Below are positions 10,798 through 23,107 of a stretch of DNA of 64,000 nucleotides, piece by piece. The position numbers were made by a program, and so were the translations under genes. This DNA comes from Erythroxylum novogranatense (lineage: Eukaryota > Streptophyta > Magnoliopsida > Malpighiales > Erythroxylaceae): assembly GCA_029891385.1 (NCBI GenBank), contig CM057226.1, positions 94,062,977-94,126,976 of the forward strand, written 5' to 3'. The notes beneath the pieces are model-generated. The model did not search any database, was not told the DNA's origin, and was given only the letters and a program-made list of their open reading frames with translations. The number at the start of each line of letters is the position of its first letter. Position 1 is the stretch's first letter.

Positions 10798-13700
10798 TGT
10801 TGGGCCCCAATTCGCATTAAGCTTGTTTTCTTTATTTTGAGGTTTAAATTGATAAATTCCTTTTAGTTAGAATAATTTGGGATTTTAGTGCTCAGTTAAT
10901 GATTAAGAATTGAAAGGACTTAGTTAAATTTGAGTTTTAATAAGTTACTAGATTTTAAAAAGATTAAGATGGTATAAGGGCTTTTTAGGAAGATCATGAA
11001 TGTTCTTAAGGATTAAGGTTTATAAGATGGGCTTTTAGCCCATTTCAAATGTCATTAAATGAGTAAAAGAATTGATTTATATGGGAAACAAGTGAGGTAG
11101 TCGTATGGAGAAGGGAAGGAAACAAAAATGGCAAGGAAAGGAGGAAAATAAGTGACTTAAACGAAAACTACATAGTTTTGATAAAGGGGCTTAGGTTTTT
11201 AAAGTTTAAGAAACAAAGTTACCTTAGGTTATTTAGAAGCAATCGTAACTTGCAAGAGAAAGGAAAAAAAGAATGGTGACTTTCGGCTAAGGGGAAAGAA
11301 GAAGAAGAAGAGGAAGAGAAGTAAGAGCTTAGGTGCTTATGCTTTAGAGAGAAAGGATTTTAAGTGTTTTATTCAAGAAGAAAGTGGAGAGGAAGGTTTA
11401 ATCTTCCAATAGAAACAAAAAGAGAATTTCGTGGGTCATCTTCTAAGGTAAGAGAATTTCGAAATTGTTGGGTATTTTGGGTAGGTTTTGGCTTAAATAG
11501 CTTAGTTTAGGTATGGGTTAAGTTAGGTAGGTGTTAATTCAAGTTTTCTTTTCCTTAAAATTTTCCAATTTTGATATCCTATGTTCTTATGGGGTAATTA
11601 TGCTTTATGAAGGTGAAGTGAGGCTAGTGGAGGAAGAAGCAAGGCAAATTGACCATCCTACAAGCTAAAGGAATTTAAGGTGGGTGATTTTCTTAATAAT
11701 TGAGTTAATAGGCTATTTCACGTTTGTATACTAAAGGCTAATTATGCTTTCCAATGACTTAATAATTTTAAATTAATTACTCTTTGTGTTAATTATAATT
11801 TGTATAAAGTGTCTTTTGTATGTAAGTCTATGTTGGAAGTGCTTATTAAATGATTTGTTAAGTGAAAAAGGTTCGGATATGTGAACTTGGCGATTATGTG
11901 CAAATTGTGTGAAAGTGACATTTTGTAAGGGCCATTGTGGCTAATGCTTATAAATTATGTGATTTGCATGTTTACTTTGGGTTTGTGGTGGTCCCATAAG
12001 AGTCAGGTGCACCTGTCTACCCATAGGATTCTCCCGCCTGCCCACTAGAGGCATTGGAGTTCCTCTCAGGGATTCCTATAAGTCACGGCTATACATGACC
12101 GCTTCGCGGGATTATGTAATATGTTCTGTTTCAGATCCACTTGAACCACTTTTGATGTGTTTTCGTGATATGTGATTTGTAACTTGTTTGATATGATGAA
12201 TTGGGTGAAGAGATTGAGAAATTGAACATGTTTGATCTATGTGACATTGATTTTGAAAGAAAATGAATGTATAATGTTTTGCTTATTCCTTGATTATTAA
12301 GTTATTACCCACGGAGCCGTCGAGCTCACCCTCCATTTCCCCTCCACAGGTGTCGAGCAAGAAACCGAGTATCCGCATCGGGATTGATGCATACTCCGAT
12401 GCTTTTTGCTTTTGAAGTTGTATTTAAGGAAACAAAGCTTTAGATAGCATTTTGGAACTAATGTTGTATTTTGTATTTTGTTCCTTGAAACTTTGATGTA
12501 TTTAAGCTAAAATGCCCTCTAAAGCTTTGTATTTACTTGTTTCCATGTAAATGTAAGAGATTTGAATTTCAAATGTATCTTGTACATGTTTTCTAAACAT
12601 GTATTAATGTGTGGTTGAATTTGATAAAAGCAAGGATGAGATTGTATTTCTTTAGATTTGAAAGGGATAGAGGCCTAAGAGTGTGTTACTGCCAATGGAG
12701 TTTGGGATCTTTGGTTGAGTTATGTTTTGGAAGTTTGGATGTTGAGTTTGCATTATGCAGGTAATGGAGTTTAGAAGAACAACTTGAAGTTTTGGCTAGA
12801 GCATTTTTAGGGGAAGTGTTGTCAAATTTTTCCTAAATTGGACAGCAATTTGCTTTGGGTTTTAGAGTAGTTTAGAGCAAGATTTTCAGTGAGATGCCTT
12901 CTAAAAGATTGTAGTGAATGATTAGATCTTTCCAATGACATAAAGTTTGTCACATTCGGACATAAAATGAAAAAGTTATGAGAGGTGAAAAGTTTCAGCT
13001 ACTGTTGATGGAAGTTACAATTTTGCAGTCCCTTTGGACGGGTTTTTCACCCTCTTAGAGACAGTTTCAAGTTTTTCTTTCTTCATAGAAAATGTAGATT
13101 GTCTTTCTAGCTTTAAAATGAGGTATCATTTGCACTTATTGGAGTTAGGAATAAAAAGATATGAGGTTGGGAATGTTGACAGTTACTGTTCATTAAGCCA
13201 AATTACTGTTACATTGGTTTTCATTTAGGCTGAAACTTTGAGAGTGTTTTTACCCCTTTAGATGATTGAATTGATTTTTGTTTCCTTCATGAAACTTTTA
13301 GGTCATCTTCTTATCTTTCCAATGAGGTAAAATTTGTTATTTTTAGACTTATGTGCTAAAAGATATGAATTCTAAGCTTCTTGGCATTGCGTAGGGAAAT
13401 TGGAAATTTTTATAGCAGCAACTGTGAAGCAAATTATGACCCTCTTAATGGCTAAGTTAGTGTTTAAATCCTTCTAGGAATTTGTAGAGCTTCCTTTTAC
13501 CTATTTATTGATACCAAATTTATGAATTTTGGACTTCGGGAGCAAAAGTTATGATGTTTGTAAATTCTGAAATTTTCCTGCAAATCCAGACTTCATCCTT
13601 AGACGTGCCCACGCCTAATATCTGAATGTCCTCCTCTCACTCTTTTGCTTGTAACTTTTTTTTTGCCTCGGATTCACTCGGTTTTCGAAGCATTGGGTTT

Positions 13701-14108
13701 CTAAAAAAAATTTATACCCCTTTTTAGTAAAATGAGAGTGTCGGGGTTTTGGTCGGACTTTACGGATGGTATTAAAGAGAGTCAATTACGTGACGGTTTT
13801 GAATGTAATTCCGTCTTCGGGCGACTTTGTGGGCTATAGAGATTCGATTGAGGCGATTTTTGATTCTAATTGACCCAGAGATATGGAATTTCATTTTAGC
13901 TTAGGTTTCAGATTTAGTTATGGGCCCTAAGCGAATTAATTTTATTGGGAGAAAATTAGGGTGAATTTATCAAGTTTTGTTCGGATGACGTTAAATTAAA
14001 TTCGATTTGAGGTTTCTTTCTTGGTGAGGAATTCCTCCCACGTGAGATGCGCGTCCAGATGTTACTTAGGACGTTGGGCACGCAACTCACCGGGTAGGGG
14101 TTCCAACA
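10798..14108 (+). mobile_element. Solo LTR of a gypsy (chromovirus-like) element
   Basis: Starts TGTTGGGCCCC and ends GGGGTTCCAACA, flanked by TSD TTCTT (10793-10797 and 14109-14113); 3311 bp, no coding sequence. The ends resemble those of the chromovirus LTR at 17803/41189. An intron-like segment runs from AAG|GTGGGTG at 11680 to CCTCCACAG ending at 12349. Between about 12900 and 13570 a degenerate phrase ('tttccaatga..taaa.tttgt...aaaagttatga') recurs roughly four times. No GC-palindrome cluster like those of the other LTRs was seen. Confidence 0.87.
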
Positions 14109-14113
14109 TTCTT

Positions 14114-14514
14114 TCTTCCATTCCATCCATTCATCTAGCCCTCCATATATTACAACCCTGAAAAGTCCTCTTGATCTTCAAATTATAGTTTTTGTAGTGG
14201 AGCAATAGAATTGCTACAAGATTATGGTAGAGAATGGTTTAAGTAGATTGAGAGTGAAATATCCCCAATATGTGAGGAGAGAGCAAACACCTTATCTTGA
14301 GTGACATCTTTTTTGTGCAATCTCTTGAATTGAATTTTTTTAGTGTTTGTTTTATTAGCACTCTTTCAATTTGCTTTGATTGAATTTTGAGAAAGTGATT
14401 TACGACAAATTCCTGCTATTGTTTTGAGCATGGGCGAATTTTCTTTTACACTTGTATCTTTTTGACTCTTATAAACTTTGTCCAGGAGTACAAAGGTCTA
14501 AGTGTGGGAGAATT
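14114..14514 (+). other. 3' untranslated region and polypurine tract
   Basis: Sequence after the solo-LTR insertion, without a gene. It ends with CTAAGTGTGGGAGAATT (about 14498-14514) directly before the LTR start TGATTG. This is the polypurine tract that would prime plus-strand synthesis. Confidence 0.75.
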
Positions 14515-16018
14515 TGATTGAGCCCAAGTTTATCTTATTAATTGGCTACACTTTTACTGTTCTTAATGTACTTTTTGACTCTTAATTTGTGATTTTTGTG
14601 CCTTAATTATTCCCTTTCAGTGAGCTTACATTTTATACAATTTGATAGTAAATTGTCACAAATTGACATTAATTTCATCATAATCTTTCCAAGGACAATT
14701 GATACTATAAATTGTTGTTTGATATTGTAGGGGACAAAGAGAGTCAAAAGGTTGAGAAGAAGTCTGCACGCCGCGACGTAATACAAGCAGCACGTCGCAG
14801 CGAGGAACCAAGAAGCGCACGCCCCGGTGCCTACAAAGCATCTCACCGCGGCGAGCAGACAAATACTCGGACTTCATTTGGAAAGATCTCTCACTATACA
14901 GACCTGACCAGCATCCATCATTTAAAAACCTTGCTATTTTTAGGTCAAAGGGGGAGGGATATCTTTCAGAGATGCTTTGAAGGCAGCAGAGACGACTATC
15001 TCTTCCACCATCATTTCCCATTTTTATCATCTTCGATCATCACCATCATTTCCACTCCACCGTCAGTATCTTCTGCTACTATAGGAGACGTCCAATCTTC
15101 ACCAGTCGTGAGAGAATCCCAAGTCATGTGTAGCTAAACCACATTTCCTCTTGAAGATGTAGCATCGGCTTGAGTTCACCAGTTCTAAAAAGGGAGTTAA
15201 TCTTACATCGTCAAGTTTAATTACATTGTTGTAAATTCCTGAGTCAGGGTTTACTTCTTGTAGTTAGATTAGCTTGGTTATAGTTTAATCAAGTGTTGAA
15301 CAATGTATTGTGTTATGGATTAGTTAATGTAGAACTTCGATACTCAATATATGAAGTCTCATATATGTCTTTTGGTGATTATGTTTACCCTCTTTATCTA
15401 CCTAGTTGTGTTTGATATTGAGATTGTGCTTGAGCCAATTGACTACTTCCATTAACTTGTTCATTTCACACACTAACGTGCATTTAACAAGGTTTTAGTT
15501 AATGGAGTTCGTTGATTAAAACCTTGCACTTAAAGAATCCCTCAAGGTTCTAAGGCTTAAGAGCACTTAATGGGATCTTGAGAAATGGAGTTCATTGATC
15601 AAGATCCTGGACTTGAGGAGAAGTCTTTAAGGTTTTTATTTGAAAACTTAGTGAATTTCACTTCCCGAAAATTATTTTGAACCATGATAGCCTAAGCTCA
15701 TTTTTAAGAGGATTTATTATCATTTGCTTATTACTCGAATTTTCAATTCCTTTTACTTATTAAAAATCTAAAAATATACTTTTTACACTTTGACCTTCAA
15801 TTTAGTTAAATTTCCTTAGTTCTTTTTAATGACCAAAACCCCATTTTATCAACTTTGATTACAATTTTTGACAATTAGGCTAGCTTAGACCTTTTTCACT
15901 TGGTTCCAATTAAGTGAGACGACCCGAGGTTGCATCCTGTATTACAATACTTGGAATTTTTATTTTTGATCGGTTTCCAAAAATCGATCTTAAGGTCGAA
16001 TCGACAGAGCCACGATCA
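14515..16018 (+). repeat. 3' LTR of the Athila-type element
   Basis: 1504 bp, TGATTGAGCC...CACGATCA. It pairs with 1-1234. It shares the TGAGACGACCCGAG and TCTTAAGGTCGAATCGACAG blocks with the solo LTRs at 46106-48094 and 42111-43616. A GC-palindrome cluster is at 14765-14860. The bases after the end are ACTGG, the predicted TSD. Confidence 0.94.
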
Positions 16019-17802
16019 ACTGGCTAGTACCGGCCGGTACCCATCATCCCGGAAAATTCCGAATCATTTCAAAATTTTTAAAAATTTTGAGTACTTATCT
16101 GTAAAAAAAAATTACCTAGAAAATCTACCCGACCCTCTACTCTGCTACCGCCTCTTTCTTCTTCACTTCATTCGTTTCTTCTACTCTTCTTCTTCGTTCC
16201 TCTCATCGTCTCTAACGCTTGGTTCTCCTCCTCGCCCTAGTTGTTCTCCTCCTCTCCGTGTAGATCTGGCCTCATCCGTGTAGATCTGGCCTCGACATCA
16301 CCTCTCCTCCTCGCCGCACCACCGCACCACCACCGACCCTCAGACGGCTCATAAGTGGACAACTGGACCTGGACAACCCCATGAGGCACGACCTGAAGCC
16401 CCAACCCGAATACCCAAGTGAAGACTCGAGTCATCCGACGGTTAAATAATTTTTTTGGGTATGTTGACTTTTGATACTCCAAAAATTGTTGGTAAATGGA
16501 TTTTGTTTTTTGTGTTGTGGATTGGAATTTAGAAATGGATTGGATTTGTCGTGTATTAGTGTTGATGAGCTTATGAAAATGCTATTGGTGGGTGGACTTG
16601 TTTGTGGAGGAATGGATTTGGATTTGGATTTTTGAATACTGAAGGTGAAGTTCGAACTTTTTGAATGTTTGGAAATTGGAATTGTTTTGCAATGGAATTT
16701 TGGAATGAATTTTTGAAGTTGATAATTTGAAATTGTTAGATTGAAGTTGAAGAATACCGTGGGTATTGGGTTTGGGTAAGAAATTTATGTTATTTTGTTA
16801 TGAATTTTTTACATGAAAATTAGAATTGGAATTGAAAATGGAAATTTAAAATGGGATTAGTATGTAATAAAATAATTATGTATTATGCAAAGAATAAAGA
16901 TTGTTAAAACTTAGAGTTCAAAGTTGATAATTAACATTTAAAATTAAATGTAAAATTAATAATCAAATGTGAAATTATCCATATGTCTATAGCTTATTGG
17001 AATGTTAGAAGTAATAAGTAATAACCACCTAAAAAATAAATATCATTATAAGAACTTGTTTTTAGAATAAGTATGCAATAATTGAACTAATTAAGACTAT
17101 GCTTAGTATGGAGATTGGAGATTTTGAAGTGATTAGATTTTTTAGAAAAATGATGGGCCTTTTTGTTTAATCATACCTAAATCACTATAGGAAAATTATT
17201 ATTACTTTTGATATGAGAGTAGTCATTATTACTTTTGATCAACTCATCAATGTTACTTGTGTTCATCATATAAAACTACAAGCCACCTATCTCTTTGATT
17301 AAGCAAATTCATTCTAGTAGCTCAACTCGCGGTTAATTATAAGGGACTTTCACAACACTCAAAGATTTTTAAATCATTAATTGATATTTGATATATTGTT
17401 AATATTTGTGAAATATTAATTTATTTTAATATTTGGTATTGAATTTACTCATTTAGGAAAAGATTTTGTTTAAACATAAAGAAGTGATGTATTGAATGTT
17501 TGTTGTTAAATTGTGAATATGTTGTAGACTTGTAGTTGTAAATTTTAATTATTTATACTTACATTTATTAATGTCAATTAAAATTGTAAAAACAACATAT
17601 ATATTTAAGAATGAAATATGAAATGGTGTATATAATATTATGGTTTGTTAAAATGAAAAGAAGATCAAAGGTTTAGAAAAGGGAAAAATTTTCAAAAAAA
17701 TTATATCATTCAACTTGATCTCGTGTTATGAATAAATCTTTGAACTTGATGATTGTGTTATGAATATATGTGTATGAACAATTATATAAGATATGTCATG
17801 CA
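16019..17802. other. Substrate flank left of the nested block
   Basis: No coding region recognised. It opens with ACTGG (predicted TSD of the Athila-type element) and a perfect 14-bp palindrome GTACCGGCCGGTAC at 16027-16040. A pyrimidine-rich, 5'-UTR-like tract runs 16120-16340 and includes a ~20-bp direct duplication (about 16256-16293, 'ccgtgtagatctggcctc'). From about 16440 to 17800 it is A/T-rich with intron-like character. The sequence continues, after removal of the 41-kb element, at 59200. With the hAT-like ORF at 63728 it may be the first exon and intron of a transposase gene; this is an inference. Confidence 0.4.
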
Positions 17803-19960
17803 TGTTGGACCCCGTTTTCAGAGCCCAACTCCCAATAACAAAATTTTAAATAACCATTATCGACTCAACTTCATGCTCTGCTACCAAAATGGTTGGGTCT
17901 TGATTTTTCGAAGCGTAACTCTTGAAACTCATATAACACCATGAGCGTCTTACTGTCGAAAACCCTGCACTTGGAAGGAAAAATCCTTTGGAAGCAACCA
18001 GCAGGCTTCACCGCAATGAACTGCTTATTTCGCTGTGGCGAACACATGCGAGAAAATCCCCTAGCCTTTTGGGAATTTTACGCCACAGTGAACTATTTAA
18101 CTTTCGCCACGACGAACCTGAAATTTTATTTTCTCCGCAGCAAACTCACCACAACCATGAAAATAAAAAGCTTCAGGTAAATTTTGCCACGACAAAAAAC
18201 TTAAACTTCGCCGCGGTGAAGATAGCCAGAAAATCACATCGAATTTCCTTCCATCTTTCCTAACCTTAATTTCAATCTAAGTTGTCTCAAATTCACTTCC
18301 TCTGATGTTGTATCATTTCATGACAATTCATCTACCAACATTATTTCATCAAACTCTCTAGGCTCTTTTCATTTAATTCATTACTTACAACTAATTCTCA
18401 TTCTTCATAATTCCTATCTTTTTCCCTTTACATCTCACTTATGTATCAATAGTTCATGATCAAAATTCATCAGCTTAACCTTGTCCATACACAAATTCAT
18501 ATTTCTACTCAACATCATCCATGCATGATTCATAATTCATTAACATCCATGAATAGAGTTCTTACTTAGCTGTAATGACATTTCAAACCACAATACATCA
18601 ATGTCTCAAAATTTCAAAATACATAAGATCCTTGAACAATAATCCTTGAAATGCAACTAAAACCTTATGGTTACATAATCTAGCTTAAAATACAAAAATA
18701 TGCAGAACTTGACGCGATGCCTTGACTCTTGATCACTCGGTCTTATTTTCTTCACCTGAGGATGGGACGGAAGGGGGTGAGCTTAAAAGCTCGTGGGTAA
18801 CAAGTTTATAACAGAGAATAAACAAAAATCATTGAAATGTTCATTTATTATCGAAATTTCATATTGAATGCATAAAACTCATAGCTTTCAAATTCTCAAC
18901 CGAAGTCAAAATTTAGCTCAAAATTCATAGTTAAAGAAATATCATCACATAAACATAACATATACATGTAATCATCAAAGCATAACACTCAATTATGCAA
19001 CATTCTAGAAAATTCAAATATACAATGCACAAACATTTGGCTCGAGACTTCCGTGGAACAAAACGGATAAACTGAAGTTTATATCGTGAACAAAACAAGT
19101 CTGATTTCTTAAGATCTTGTGGCCTCAAGCAGGCAACCGGGAGAAGGTTATATGTCGTTGTGTACGTGACTAACGAAACGTTCCTCTCTTGCCCAAACAC
19201 AATCAAATTGATGCTCAAATCATTTCATCATACTTTCATGCTTTTTCTTTTTTTCCAAATATACAAAATGTCATGACATTTTCAAGGCATAACATAAAAA
19301 ATTTGCAATGCATTTCCATCTTTATTTCAAAATTCATCAACAAAATTCATATACCGAAACATATGGCAATTTTTCAAATCATTCAAAAGCGATAAAAGCA
19401 ACATTTATGAAGTAATTTGAAATCATTTTATTCTTTTTATTTAGAAGAAAACATTTAAGGCTCATCACTTCTATTATAAACATAAAACCCACCTTAGAAA
19501 TCCTTGCCCAATTACTTGCTCAAAGGTGCCTCACCCTTTGCTCCTCTTGCCATCCTTGATTTCCTTTAACAATAACAAACATTCCCATTCAAACTCTTCC
19601 AAAAGTCCAAACAATTGGGTCAATTTTTCATGATCATTATGATCAAGTAAATGAAAAAATTTGATAATAATTTCTTTTAGAAACATTTTTAAAATTGTCT
19701 TAAGTTTTTAATGACTCCAAAATCATTTAATTTAGTTCAGGACTTTGAAAGTTATGCCCCAATCACTTTCTGGTTGTTCTTATACTAAAACAACATTCCA
19801 TACGCAATTTTCATCCAAACATTGAAATTCTTAGAGACTGAATTTAAACTTCATTTCTTCACAAAACTTGTAGCCCTATGTCTCTAGTTTACTACAAATC
19901 AAAAATCACTTTATTTAGACATTTATAGAAATAGTTATGCCCAAAATATCAAAACATATC

Positions 19961-20747
19961 TGTAGGGTCCGTGAACTCTGGCCACGCGGCCCCACCATGT
20001 AGCATCCATGGACTCTGGCCATGCGACCCCCAGTCAGATCCGTGAACTCTGGCCACGCGATCTGCAGTCAGTATTGGATCCGTGAGCTTGGGCCACGCGA
20101 TCCACTGTCTGATAAGGTTTGTCCCTACGGTACTTGTGTGAGTCACCACTCGAACACAAGACCTCAGGGTTTTGTCCCACTTTACGTGGACGCCTCTTAC
20201 CATTGAGCCATACTCACACAAGTACGGAGGGATAAAACCTTCATGCGGTGGATCGCGTGGCCCAAGCTCACGGATCCAATCGACTGCAGATCGCGTGGCG
20301 AGTTCACGGATCTGATCAGGGGTCGCGTGGCGAGTCCATGGATCTGAGGTGAAACTGCGTGGAGTGACCCTACATAAAAGGTGCCTTTTATGTAGGGTCC
20401 GTGAACTCTAGCCACGCGGCCCCACTGTAGTAGATCCATGGACTCGGCCATGCGACCCCGTCGGATCCGTGAACTCGCCACGCGATCTGCAATCGATTGG
20501 ATCCGTGATGGCTCGATGGTAGGCGCCCACGTAAAGTGGGACAAAACCACGAGGTCTTGTGTTCGGTGGTGACTCACACAAGTACCGGAGGGACAAAACC
20601 TTCTTGTCTGGTGGATCGCGTGGCCCAAGTTCACGGATCCACATCGGCTGCAGATCGCGTGGCGAGTTCACGAATCGATCGGGGTCGATGGCGAGTCCAT
20701 GGATCCTACAGGGTGGGGCCGCGTGGCCAGAGTTCACGGACCCTACA
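19961..20747. mobile_element. Composite inverted-repeat element, two units around a palindromic spacer
   Basis: Ends TGTAGGGTCC...GGACCCTACA, flanked by TSD ATATC (19956-19960 and 20748-20752). The paralogous LTR near 58450 shows the empty site. It consists of unit 1 (19961-20374) and unit 2 (20391-20747), each bounded by TGTAGGGTC/GACCCTACA-type ends, separated by the 16-bp near-perfect palindrome TAAAAGGTGCCTTTTA. Each unit is an inverted repeat of ~28-bp modules around a tRNA-like core, with the core on the minus strand in unit 1 and the plus strand in unit 2. Unit 2 has many small deletions at CTG/CAG. Long ORFs across it come from module repetition and are not genes. Confidence 0.85.
20142..20210 (-). 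promoter_or_regulatory. tRNA-like core (A box and B box) of inverted-repeat unit 1
   Basis: On the minus strand TGGCTCAATGGTAAGAGG (20193-20210) fits an RNA polymerase III A box / D arm, and TGTTCGAGTGGTGAC (20142-20157) a weak B box, flanked by CTTGTG/CACAAG that can form a T-stem. The same core on the plus strand is in unit 2 (decayed) and at 33841-33935. Transcription is inferred only. Confidence 0.55.
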
Positions 20748-21218
20748 ATATCTGTGCAAAAAAAATGGATTTCGCCGCAGCGAAGTTGTTGGAATTTGCC
20801 GCGGCGAACCTTTCCAGAAACTCATTCCGAAGACATTTTTCACCTTCTTCATCTATATACTCCCCATATTTCAAATATAACCCATCTTAACCCTAAACCA
20901 ACTCTCCTACTTCATTTCCAAGCTCATTTCAACACAATATCATAAACAAATACATTAAAATCTAACTTTGATCATTAACCCTAAAAGATTAAAACATTTC
21001 CATACTCCATTAATCAACAACTTCCTACACATCTTAAGCTGTACTTGAGTTTCATTCAACCATACCCATGAAATTTAAAGCATAACTTACTTGTTGGAGC
21101 TTCAAAATCTTCAATATCTCCAAAACCCTAGCTTTTCTCTTTTTTCTCTTCTTCCCCCTTTGTCCAACAACGCTCTCCCTCTTTCTCTTCTCATTCACAA
21201 TTTTCTTCTTCTAATTCA

Positions 21219-23107
21219 TGTAGGAAAATCCCGGTGTGAGCATCACATGCCCACGGTGCGGAAAACAAAAAATTTTTGTTTCGGGACCTTCCTGAAAGCC
21301 AGGATCCATGTGTATATATATAACAAACTCAAACCGAACGACCAAAGGAGACCGTCTCTAACGGTATCCACGCAGAGATCGGAGAACCTAACCGGGACAA
21401 ACCCTTTGACCCGGGAATAGCTAGAACAAATTAAAGACTGCTAGATCTTACCTTTATTCTATGGAGAGCTTGAAATCACGATGGAGAAGGAAACTTGAAG
21501 AAACTTGAAGGTGTGATGGTCGATTGTGAGAAGAGATGAAAGATGAGAGGAAAAACTTTTTCTTCCTTCAATTTCTAAACCCACGATGATCGTTTTTCAA
21601 GAGATCAAGAAACTCTTTCTTTTTCTCTTGAAAAATTCATAAGCATTGATCATCATCTTCCTCTCTTCTTTGACCAACGAGCATCTCCTTCTCCTTTTGT
21701 TCTTTTTCTCTTTTAGCCATTTAATTCACCTAATGACTAAGCATGATGACTAAGCACATAAGAAGAAGCTTCCTTTGCTTCTTCCTTCTCCCACGTACCT
21801 AACATATATATATTAATTAATTAATTAATTAATTAATTAATCATATATATATATATATAAATAATTGCTGAAGTGGTCCAGTCACACTGGGGTCGGTCCT
21901 ACCGGGTCCCGGTATGGAAAAAACCCCCGGAAATCTTTTTCAGCAATATCGATGTCACGATCTCATCGGGACATATCTCGATCTCATCGAGATCCATTTA
22001 ATCCGATTGCTCTCCATATATTGGAACTCTGTCCAAAACTATTTTACGAGTTCTCCGAGACACTCTTATGCGTGTGACCCATTAGGTTCCCGGTTATGTT
22101 GGCCCCTTAGATTAACACTTAATCTAAGCAAGTCATGAGCGGTATCTAGCAACACATCATGATCCCCAATTGACCGGAAAGTAATTGGTTTGACGAATGA
22201 ATATATTCATCATGGACCATATCACGAACCTTTCCATAGATAATTACCGTGCAATTCATCCTTTCACCACGCTATACCCCACTTGGTTATGAGTATGGGC
22301 AATGTGTCAACTCTCACTAGACTGACTACGTCAAATCTAGTCCAAGTGATTTCAGTTCTTGTCCTGGGACTCATTACTTTATATGTCGCGAAGACACTCT
22401 TCACGACATACATACTACCGAGATTTCTAAGTAATGACGACAAGAGGCCATGGGTATCATCTTCGCTATCACGAAGTGGTGAATCCTCTATTGGCTACTC
22501 AATTACCTTGAATACCTCAAACTATACCCAAGCACCACCCTATGAGCGACCTCGTAAAGGCAACAAGGAATGGAGTCAAAGCACAGAATCAGTATCCAAG
22601 ATATCCTTGAGCACCTCAAGTCTAAGGATACTTGCACCATTGCTATGATGAGATTATCACTGACATTAGAATAGGACATCCATGTGATGATCTCATGGCA
22701 GGTCATCCAATGTACTTACTACCTCTAGTAAGCATCCACATCTCAACCCTAAATATCTCATATTTACAGTTTCTGAGATCCACTGCTTGATCAAATCAAG
22801 GAGCATGAGATGTGCTAGTCTTTCCGGATTATCGATGTCCAGTCTCAGTAATCCTATGACTAGGGATAATTTAGATAATGACATAATTGCATATGATAGG
22901 AATCTCGGAGTGTGATCACATCATAATTTCCTTCATGCTATGTCATATATCATGGACTTCATTAATTTGATTACAAATCTATATCAGTTCATAAATAATG
23001 AAAAACAAATTAATGAAATATGCCTTTCTTTATTTATTTATAAAGACTGTACACAAATTTGTACAAAATGCGCTAAAGGCGATTGCCTTTAGGGCACTAC
23101 TCTAACA
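21219..23107 (-). repeat. 3' LTR of Copia-A
   Basis: Matches 39042-40938 almost base for base, including the (ATTA)n/(AT)n microsatellite at about 21805-21860. It lacks bases at several CTG/CAG sites that its partner keeps (for example 22461-22475 against 40290-40304). Confidence 0.95.

Larger units (their letters stand above)
1..16018 (+). mobile_element. Athila-type Ty3/gypsy element, 5' end outside the window
   Basis: This is an LTR retrotransposon read on the + strand. Positions 1-1234 match 14785-16018 with a constant offset of 14784 and no net indel, so they are the 5' and 3' LTRs. The LTR ends in GATCA and is followed by a tRNA-Asp-like primer site; the 3' LTR is preceded by a purine-rich tract and starts TGATTG. 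Gag and protease resemble Athila. I find no reverse transcriptase, RNase H or integrase between the LTRs, so the element looks non-autonomous. Two solo LTRs lie inside it (6159-9231 and 10798-14108); without them the internal region is about 6.9 kb. The 5' TSD is outside the window. Confidence 0.93.

Noticed and set aside
20197..20737. Overlapping ORFs with repeated MNSGHA-like peptides.
   Set aside because: Created by the repeated modules of the inverted-repeat element; not conserved as protein.
21091..21420. ORF spanning an LTR junction.
   Set aside because: It crosses the TSD between the chromovirus LTR and the Copia-A LTR; a chimeric artefact.
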